Of a DNA stretch of 64,000 nt, positions 56,735-64,000 are shown piece after piece; the first letter of the stretch is position 1; each line of letters opens with the position of its first letter. The stretch is from Acanthosepion lycidas. Its lineage: Eukaryota; Mollusca; Cephalopoda; Sepiida; Sepiidae. The notes under the pieces were generated by a model. That model worked only from the letters and a program-made list of their open reading frames with translations, was not told the origin of the DNA and did no database searches. The stretch spans positions 26,294,325 to 26,358,324 of the forward strand of contig OZ010573.1 in assembly GCA_963932145.1 (NCBI GenBank), in the 5' to 3' direction. The position numbers and the translations under genes were made by a program.

Positions 56735-56850
56735 TCTTCTTCTTTATACAGTGTCCCTTCAAGATATGGGTGACGATACCTCCCCCAAACTTCCTGTCTT
56801 TTGACGTTCTTAATAACTTTGGTAATAGTAAGGTTTGTCATTGTAGGGTT
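56735..56850 (-). mobile_element. RTE-type LINE, extreme 3' end with GAA tail
   Basis: Minus strand: AGGAAGTTTGGGGGAGGTAT, THILKGHC-like end, then a (GAA)n tail (TTC repeats at 56729-56742 on the plus strand). Confidence 0.65.
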
Positions 56851-56999
56851 GGCGCAGAAGGTTGGTTTTTACGTTCAAAAGGAATGAACGCTTACCGAAC
56901 ATTATTTTGGAAGGTTTAGTTTCTTGAATGCAAATACAAACTATACAAGTATCCCAGTTCGTGAGTTTGTAGTTCGCGATACATTCGAACGGAGAAAGA

Positions 57000-57085
57000 G
57001 AGAGGGCGAAAGAGGGAGAGAGGGGGATAGTGGAGTAGAGAGGGGGAGATAGGATGGGAGAGAGAGAGAGAGAGTGGGGGAAAGA
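57000..57085. repeat. (GA)n-rich tract
   Basis: GAGAGAGG-type purine run with two uninterrupted GA stretches. Confidence 0.9.
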
Positions 57086-57089
57086 GGAA

Positions 57090-57560
57090 GAAAGAGTCCC
57101 CTCCTTTGTAGCAGTTCTGATTATTTATTTGGTGGTTAGAGTGGAGTCGAACACACTGTCCTGCGCTCTGGCGAAAAGTCACAGAGGACTGACTTTGGCG
57201 CCCTCTTTTCCGGGGTTTATACTTAGGTCATTATTGGTTGTGGTTTACGGTGAGTGCGTATAGGATTTTCCTTCGTTTTGGTACAAGGTCTTTGATCTTT
57301 TATTTTCGCTCATCCAGGTATTTGGTTTCAGAAACGAAGATAGCTGATACACCTGTCCTTAATACGTTAATGTTAATGAAGTGCTCAGGAAATAATAAAT
57401 ATATGATACTTTTCGGGAGATTTAAGAAATATTTTCATTTTATTTTATTTATTAAATTTTGCATACTACTACACATGCTATTTCTCTTAATCACTGTTCT
57501 ACTAACCTTTTACACAAGCTCATTAGCTATGTGGCTCGCTGCTTTCCACTTGACTCTTTT
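57090..57560. other. No convincing gene
   Basis: A GC-richer part (57130-57230) with GTGGAGTCGAACACACTGTC could be an old repeat. The 147-codon frame at 57238-57681 runs from non-coding sequence into a LINE fragment and is not a gene. Confidence 0.4.
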
Positions 57561-57565
57561 ATTTA

Positions 57566-57820
57566 GACTCAGAAAGAGACAGCTGAAATTTCTTGGATGC
57601 ATAATGAAGAAAGAGCGCTTGGTGAATTTGATACTCACAAGACATATTGAAGTTAAGAGGGATAGTAGAAAAAGCGAGTAACAAGTTTGTGTAAATAGAC
57701 AGAACAGGGATGGAGAGGAATAGCGCAAGGACAAACTTTATTAAGATCTACAAAGAATAAGATGTTGTGGGGAACCATGATCTTCTACGTTCTGAAAGGA
57801 CTCGGTATATAGAAGAAGAT
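57566..57820 (+). mobile_element. RTE-type LINE, C-terminal fragment with 3' end
   Basis: RLRKRQLKFLGCIMKKERL, then NLILTRHIEVKRDSRKSE, a stop, a worn stretch, GATGTTGTGGGGAACCATGA near 57760, and an AGAAGAAGA tail. RKRQLKFLGHIMRK is a signature of this LINE's C terminus. Confidence 0.75.
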
Positions 57821-57834
57821 TATGTATCCAGAAT

Positions 57835-58600
57835 TCATAGGTTACTTAATTTTGCGCGGTGAGCTTATCAAAATCGTGGTCAGACTGTATTATCATTTTT
57901 TCAGATTGTAGTTTCGGTCTCAGAGAAACTGAGGATTGTATTTAACGTTTGTTTGCACGGAAAGCTACAAAAAAACCCAAAAAACCCCCGAAAATATGCT
58001 CTTTATAAGATACAGTGGAAGGACGAAACATTTTTTTTATAATGACCTCATGCTGGAAATATAAAAACTTTTAAAGAGATATAGAAATGTCGTTATAAAA
58101 TTCATTCCTTTCATTTCACTGATTCTCTCCGCCCATGAAACTGTTGAGGAAATGGACGGCATGCATTACCAGTAAAGAAAGTTGGTTGCTCTCAGTTTAA
58201 TGATAATAAAACAGGCATTATCTTATCTTGTCACGAGGAGAATATGGCGAATACTCGGAAAAGTGTATCGGCCGGCAGCCATGTTTCCGGAAGTTTTAAG
58301 CACGCAAAAAAATAATTCTTACTATCATTAATATGCAAATAATCCTTAACAATGACAACGTTTTGTCACCAAAGGCGCATGCGTGGTGGTGTTGCGGGTG
58401 GTTATATTGACCCACAAACAGATATTGAATGACGGAAGACAACAACAAACAAAACAAAGACTTAACTATAAAAATATATTGTCAATTTTATTTTCGTTAA
58501 AGAAAATACATTAACAAAAATAAGGTTACAGTGAACTGAGCAAAAATATTTCTACGTATTTATGTAGAGAGAGAGAAGAGTTTTGAAGAGTATTATCCTG
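57835..58600. other. No gene seen
   Basis: AT-rich. A patch at 58370-58410 (GGCGCATGCGTGGTGGTGTT) is GC-rich but short. Confidence 0.4.
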
Positions 58601-58655
58601 AGAAAGACAGTTTCCTGGTTGATTAGAAACGTCCGTTTTACTGCCGTAGAGTAGT

Positions 58656-59867
58656 TTGTCCTGAAAACGACAGTTTCGTAGCCGTTAAGAAATATTATCG
58701 TAGCCGTTGAGAAGCTTTGTTCTAAAAAAGAGCAGTTTCGTGGCCGTTGAGAAGTGTTGTCCTGAAAACGACAGTTTCGTAGCCGTTAAGAAATATTATC
58801 GTAGCCGTTGAGAAGCTTTGTTCTAAAAAAGAGCAGTTTCGTGGTCGTTGAGAAGTGTTGTCCTGAAAACGACAGTTTCGTAGCCGTTAAGAAATATTAT
58901 CGTAGCCGTTGAGAAGCTTTGTTCTAAAAAAGAGCAGTTTCGTGGTCGTTGAGAAGTGTTGTCCTGAAAACGACAGTTTCGTAGCCGTTAAGAAATATTA
59001 TCGTAGCCGTTGAGAAGCTTTGTTCTAAAAAAGAGCAGTTTCGTGGCCGTTGAGAAGTGTTGTCCTGAAAACGACAGTTTCGTAGCCGTTAAGAAATATT
59101 ATCGTAGCCGTTGAGAAGCTTTGTTCTAAAAAAGAGCAGTTTCGTGGCCGTTGAGAAGTGTTGTCCTGAAAACGACAGTTTCGTAGCCGTTAAGAAATAT
59201 TATCGTAGCCGTTGAGAAGCTTTGTTCTAAAAAAGAGCAGTTTCGTGGTCGTTGAGAAGTGTTGTCCTGAAAACGACAGTTTCGTAGCCGTTAAGAAATA
59301 TTATCGTAGCCGTTGAGAAGCTTTGTTCTAAAAAAGAGCAGTTTCGTGGCCGTTGAGAAGTGTTGTCCTGAAAACGACAGTTTCGTAGCCGTTAAGAAAT
59401 ATTATCGTAGCCGTTGAGAAGCTTTGTTCTAAAAAAGAGCAGTTTCGTGGCCGTTGAGAAGTGTTGTCCTGAAAACGACAGTTTCGTAGCCGTTAAGAAA
59501 TATTATCGTAGCCGTTGAGAAGCTTTGTTCTAAAAAAGAGCAGTTTCGTGGCCGTTGAGAAGTGTTGTCCTGAAAACGACAGTTTCGTAGCCGTTAAGAA
59601 ATATTATCGTAGCCGTTGAGAAGCTTTGTTCTAAAAAAGAGCAGTTTCGTGGCCGTTGAGAAGTGTTGTCCTGAAAACGACAGTTTCGTAGCCGTTAAGA
59701 AATATTATCGTAGCCGTTGAGAAGCTTTGTTCTAAAAAAGAGCAGTTTCGTGGCCGTTGAGAAGTGTTGTCCTGAAAACGACAGTTTCGTAGCCGTTAAG
59801 AAATATTATCGTAGCCGTTGAGAAGCTTTGTCCTAAAAAAGAGCAGTTTCGTAGCAGCTGAGAAGTG
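58656..59867. repeat. Homogenised satellite, twelve 101-bp units
   Basis: TTGTCCTGAAAACGACAGTT starts at 58656, 58757, 58858 and so on to 59767, every 101 bp, with almost no differences except GGCCGTT/GGTCGTT variants. Inside each unit are about two and a half copies of a shorter theme (CAGTTTCGTAGCCGTT, GAGAAG.GTTGT.CTGAAAA). 101 is not a multiple of three, so it is not a coding repeat. Confidence 0.95.
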
Positions 59868-60345
59868 TTGTCCTGAAAAAACAGTTTTGTCGTCGTTGAG
59901 AAATGTTGTTCTGAAAAGGTCAGTTTCGTAGCCGTTAAGGAATATTATCGTAGTCGTTGAGAAGCGTTGTCCCAAAAAGGGAAGGCGTTGAGAAGTGTTG
60001 TCCTGAAAAGGAGTTTTGCAGCCGTTGAGAAGTGTTATCTTGAAGAGGGCGGTTTTTTAGTTGCTGAGAAGTATTCTGAAAAGCACAGTTTTGCAGGCGT
60101 TGAGGAGTGTTGTCCTTAAAAGGAAAATTTTGCAGCCGTTGAGAAGTGTTGCCCTGAAAAGGATAATTTTGTAGCCGTTTAAAAGTATTGTACTGAAAAG
60201 GATGGTTTTGTAGCCTTTGAAAAGTTTTCTCCTGAACAGAGCTTTTTCGTAGCATTTAAGAAGTATTGTCCTGAGAACGACAGTTTTTGTTGTCGTTGAG
60301 AAGCGTTGTGTTGAAAAGAACAGTTTCATAGCTGTTGAGAAGTGT
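59868..60345. repeat. Diverged 39-bp monomers flanking the satellite
   Basis: About twelve copies of a monomer of about 39 bp: TTTTGCAGCCGTTGAGAAGT, GTTGTCCTGAAAAGGA. They differ from one another by 15-30 percent by eye. They are the same theme as the 101-bp units and look like the ancestral state. The minus strand reads as a 13-residue repeat (NTSQRLQNFPFQ) over about 100 codons, a consequence of 39 being divisible by three. Confidence 0.9.
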
Positions 60346-60528
60346 CGCCGTGAAAGGGAGAGTTTTATTGCACACCGTTGCTGCTGGCGGGGATGGCTGC
60401 CCGGAACCGCATGTCTCGTCCTCCTCTGTTTGGCCCAGTTTTTCCTGAAATGACGTTTTGGTAATCACCATTGTTGACAGTGATAATTCGGGTTCGTTAT
60501 TTGGTGAATCAGGAAAGAGTTTTGACAT
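60256..60528 (-). CDS. Doubtful open frame upstream of the 39-bp repeats
   Basis: 90 codons starting MSKLFPDSPNNEPELSLST, with an acidic, Pro/Ser-rich, non-repetitive first 55 residues and GC-richer codons (60370-60420), then running into the repeat. It might be a remnant of a gene whose end gave rise to the satellite, or chance. No domain recognised. Confidence 0.15.
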   Translation of the reverse strand: MSKLFPDSPNNEPELSLSTMVITKTSFQEKLGQTEEDETCGSGQPSPPAATVCNKTLPFTATLLNSYETVLFNTTLLNDNKNCRSQDNTS

Positions 60529-60537
60529 TTATACTAT

Positions 60538-60590
60538 TGTTCACCAATACAAGTCCCAAGACTCACTCAAGGTAGAGTGTTTTTAAATGA
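60538..60590 (+). repeat. Short dispersed motif S5, copy 5
   Basis: TTCACCAATACAAGTCCCAA then ACTCACTCAAGGTAGAGTG. Confidence 0.5.
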
Positions 60591-60599
60591 GGTTGTTGA

Positions 60600-61850
60600 G
60601 ACACACAGGGAGGGAGTAAAAGTGACATATTATAAGGATATGTAGGATAGATAATTATTGACCGATAACTTGAAGAGGCAAAGATTGTAGTGATTGCAGA
60701 AAAATCCTATCTGGAATCCGTTTCACAATGCACCGCTCATGGGAAGAAAGTATTTGAGTGTGACTTCCTCTTTACCAGTGGAATATAAAAAGAATGAGGG
60801 TGAGTTGAAACTGGCTGTGAAGGTCTGGACTGGTGGAAATAGAAATGTAGTTCGCCCGAACATGTGCCATGAAAATGGCGACAGAGTAGCAATAGGCTAG
60901 TAATGTTTCGACAGTGAGAAAACATGGAAAACAGTTCATCACTCACAAGGCCGCTCAAAATCGGTTTAAAATTCGGGAATCGGAGAATTTTTCCTGGACT
61001 GATCTGACAATTTACTAAATGTTGTAACTTAGGGAAGATTACTGAATAGAATAATCAAACGAAGGTTGGTAATGAACGACAATACTTAGGACAAGAACAA
61101 CACACATAAGATTCGCCAGCAGGACGTAGAAGAAGTAGTCAACTGCTAGAAGTGAGTCAAGGGAATTCCACAATGAATCTTCAACTGCAGGATATCTACC
61201 AACCGTTCCACGCAGTCAGATGTGGCACAAGGCTGAGTTTAATGTGGGATAACCGAGTCCGTAGACTCCGTATAAAACGGGGTCGGGTAGCTGTTTCCCG
61301 AGACGTGACTCTGCCCTTTGACATAGCCTCATCTGGTGGTCCTCTCTGCCGGGAAGCAGAGAGTTTGACCAGCACAGCTGGGGATGAATCTTCAACTGCA
61401 GACCAACATAGAGTATTTACTACTATATTTATGTGAATGGGGACATCTCCATTATCGGTCCGTATGTATGCTTCAACACTAAATTCGAATTACACAAGCT
61501 AATTTTGTTTTTACATCTATTGCTTCATACGATATAATATCTACGTTAATTTTATACTTACTGGGTGCTAATCAATGTTAAGTTTATCAAATAATATTTT
61601 GTTCATATAAGATATTTCTTTACTGGATAAACTTAAACGTAAATCTCTAGAAGACATAATATTAAAATAAACACGATAGAAAGGAGTGGCTTCATACTGG
61701 AAGGCGGTGTTACCTGTAAAATATTCAGAAATGTTTATCATATCAATGGGGCTACTTTTAATGGCGTCTCCATAGAAATGTAATTTTATTGATGAATCGA
61801 TTGTGCTACTACATCCACGTGATCTGCAAAGCGACTAGCGCAGGTCAATT
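60600..61850. other. No convincing gene; GC-richer block at 61170-61400
   Basis: The block has CAGATGTGGCACAAGGCTGA and CATCTGGTGGTCCTCTCTGC and carries a 94-codon frame (61152-61436). ATCTTCAACTGCAG occurs on both sides of it (61171 and 61388), which could be a target duplication around an inserted repeat. No motif recognised. Confidence 0.4.
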
Positions 61851-61853
61851 AGA

Positions 61854-62048
61854 ATGGACCGACTGGCGGATGTTACTGCTAACGTCATGGCGTCCAATGA
61901 CGTCAGCAATTTATTTACCTTTGAACGCCAAAAAAAGAATAGTAGAAGAATGAAACCAAATCGCCGGAAGATATTTGCGATTTTGTTTCGTCTGCGCATG
62001 CTCATGGAGGAAGAAAGGAAAGAGGAGATTATATCAAGGATATGTTAA
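61854..62048 (+). CDS. Doubtful 64-codon open frame
   Basis: MDRLADVTANVMASNDVSNL, then a basic KKNSRRMKPNRRK stretch and a charged end. A CRE-like TGACGTCA lies within it at about 61898. No family recognised and no splice context seen. Possibly chance. Confidence 0.12.
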   Translation: MDRLADVTANVMASNDVSNLFTFERQKKNSRRMKPNRRKIFAILFRLRMLMEEERKEEIISRIC

Positions 62049-62117
62049 TAGCCGTTTATTTATTTGTTATATTCTAAAGGTTTTTTGATTATTTAATGAA
62101 GTACGTCAAAGCAAATT

Positions 62118-62186
<69 letters not shown>

Positions 62187-62198
62187 CCAGTCTGTTCA

Positions 62199-62250
<52 letters not shown>

Positions 62251-62262
62251 CCAGTCTGTTCA

Positions 62263-62326
<64 letters not shown>

Positions 62327-62338
62327 CCAGTCTGTTCA

Positions 62339-62390
<52 letters not shown>

Positions 62391-62401
62391 CCAGTCTGTT
62401 C

Positions 62402-62471
<70 letters not shown>

Positions 62472-62483
62472 CCAGTCTGTTCA

Positions 62484-62552
<69 letters not shown>

Positions 62553-62572
62553 CAGTCTGTTCATATCTATCT
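62118..62572. repeat. (TCTA)n array punctuated by a fixed spacer
   Basis: Six blocks of TCTA, 44 to about 75 bp each, separated by CCCAGTCTGTTCATA (last copy CTCAGTCTGTTCATA). The spacers are identical or nearly so. The long Tyr-Leu-Ser-Ile frame through it is an artefact. Confidence 0.95.
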
Positions 62573-63136
62573 CAGTATGTAACTACATTAGATATAAATT
62601 TTCATATGGATGCTATGCACGGCGTTCAGAAATTTTTTAAAGTATCCTTTGCATACACATGTTCCCTCAGATTAACGATTGAAAATGACTTTAAATCCGA
62701 TCCCTAATCAGACACTATATAGATTAACACAGAAAATATCACAAAGAAATGTTGGTTTTGTTATTTGCTCTCTTCATCAAATAACAAAAAAACAAATCAC
62801 GTTAAGATTTCCAACTGCAGCAACAACTAAAATGGATAGCACATGTAACTAGAAAAGCAAAAAATTATACCAGTAATCAGCTCACTTTTCACACTGTCTT
62901 AAACATAAGGTTAAAAAGGAATCTCCTAACAATATTAGAAATGGATATAACGTTTAGTAGGCTTTAGAAGTGAATTTATCTGAAAAAATGTTTTAATAAA
63001 ATTGTTATAAATTTCAACCGAAAATAACACTAATTTTTCGGTCAATAAATGCCGAATGCTTCCCTTATGGAAACGCTTAATTTCACAATTACTATTATCT
63101 ATCTGCTTGACTTTTCATAGCTAATCTATTCAGTTC

Positions 63137-63192
63137 ATATCTATCTATCTATCTATCTATCTGAATCTGTTAATATCTATCTCAGTCTGTTC

Positions 63193-63231
<39 letters not shown>

Positions 63232-63255
63232 ACCCAGTCTGTTTATATCTATGTT
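63137..63255. repeat. Second (TCTA)n array with related spacers
   Basis: TCTA blocks separated by TGAATCTGTTAATA, CTCAGTCTGTTCCTA and CCCAGTCTGTTTATA. Related to the array 560 bp upstream but with diverged spacers. Confidence 0.9.
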
Positions 63256-63355
63256 CATTGAAAATAGATTACGCGTTTCGCCTTTCTATGCTTCATCAGA
63301 GCACAATGAAATAAAGAAATATGTGTGTTTGTGTGTGCGCGCTTACGTTTGTACA

Positions 63356-63386
<31 letters not shown>

Positions 63387-64000
63387 TTAAATAGTAATTT
63401 GCTAATACTCATTTTCCCGCTAAGCTGACATTTCTCAGGATGGAAGAAAGAACAAAATTGTGTGACTTTTTTTACAAAAGCCGATATTTTTTTTTAAGCT
63501 ATCTTTTCTTTAAAATTTTCTTGTTCTTGTCAAAATTTGCTTGTACATTCTCCCAGCTTTTCTGCTTTGAATTTAAGGTAAATCCTTATCTTATTTTTTT
63601 TTTATACGAGTCAATGTTTTCATAATAAATTTGGTATTAGCCACCTAAATGTTGCTAAAATGTTCATTATATATTGATATGTGTAATATGTCATGTGAGT
63701 TTCAAATGTCTGTCTTGTCTAGTGTGGCAGGTTTTATTATGCAGCGGGAATTTTTATCTATGACGAACGCCCAAAAGTATATACCAGAATAAATTATTTT
63801 TCAAATTTCACGTTAATTTGGGCTTCTACGCAATCTATATTGCCGTGTCGTACCATGGAGAGGAATCGGCTATTACCATACCGCGCTGGCCGGGGGCCTG
63901 TTGTTAGGGGTGGATGTGATCTCTGTCTGGAGCCTCTGACACAACCTTTCCAACATTGTTGAATGTGCTTGGCTTAGCTTGAATCATCCTTGGCCGTCGC
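63256..64000. other. No gene seen; (TG)n at 63357-63384
   Basis: AT-rich until about 63840. The last 160 bp is GC-richer (CCGCGCTGGCCGGGGGCCTG) and may be the start of another repeat or gene cut by the window end. Confidence 0.4.

Noticed and set aside
57238-57681. 147-codon frame as a membrane protein
   Set aside because: Its second half is the RTE-type LINE C terminus (RKRQLKFLG) and its first half has no domain.
62096-62707. 203-codon frame of Tyr-Leu-Ser-Ile repeats, the longest in the window
   Set aside because: It is a translation of (TCTA)n with spacers and has no non-repetitive domain.

Overview
This window reads as non-coding, repeat-saturated, AT-rich animal DNA, most likely from a coleoid cephalopod (octopus type). 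The grounds are long (TA)n, (CA)n and (TCTA)n microsatellites, many tRNA-headed SINEs, decayed LINE, Penelope-like and mariner copies, and no recognisable host exon. The species call is inference from repeat style and from remembered octopus repeat proteins; no search was run.

Layout. 0-4.3 kb: SINE and RTE-type LINE remnants, TA tracts, and a dispersed 250-bp repeat present twice. 4.8-6.3 kb: a purine-only-like tract carrying five copies of a motif. 6.5-6.8 kb: a tRNA-headed SINE (family S4). 8.6-13.05 kb: a degenerate satellite of about 22-bp monomers in 109-bp higher-order units, interrupted by a 0.7-kb block with a gag-like zinc knuckle. 14.6-17.2 kb: a MADE1-like mariner MITE and two copies of a composite repeat, one inserted into a SINE with a visible 12-bp target duplication. 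18.0-19.5 kb: an R2/R4-type LINE end. 20-21.3 kb: TTC/TTA and CA simple repeats. 22.8-26.1 kb: a broken copy, on the minus strand, of a large uncharacterised multi-copy gene family (PIN/FEN-like motifs plus a cysteine-rich tail), with its last part duplicated and two MITEs inside it; a third MITE lies just upstream. 26.8-29.1 kb: a Tx1/L1-type LINE (endonuclease and RT parts). 31.8-32.8 kb: the third composite repeat, with six 110-bp units. 35.8-36.2 kb: another 110-bp tandem repeat. 37-41.2 kb: two internally deleted mariner elements sharing the same deletion, two palindromes, and TA tracts. 43.2-46.5 kb: Penelope-like fragments, a pogo/Tigger-like MITE, and a second TIR element. 50.2-54.3 kb: a dense SINE cluster with fold-back copies and a near-perfect 174-bp-arm palindrome. 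58.6-60.35 kb: a satellite with a homogenised 101-bp centre and diverged 39-bp monomers on its right flank. 62.1-63.25 kb: a TCTA array punctuated by a fixed 12-bp spacer.

How the parts relate. There is no operon or pathway here. The recurring theme is TA-targeting inverted-repeat elements sitting inside or against (TA)n tracts, tRNA-derived SINEs that invert or tandemly duplicate, and LINE 3' ends broken off short. The most useful observations are the shared-deletion mariner subfamily, the MADE1-like hairpins, the fold-back SINE architecture, the composite repeat with its target duplication, and the two higher-order satellites. No host protein-coding gene can be supported with confidence.
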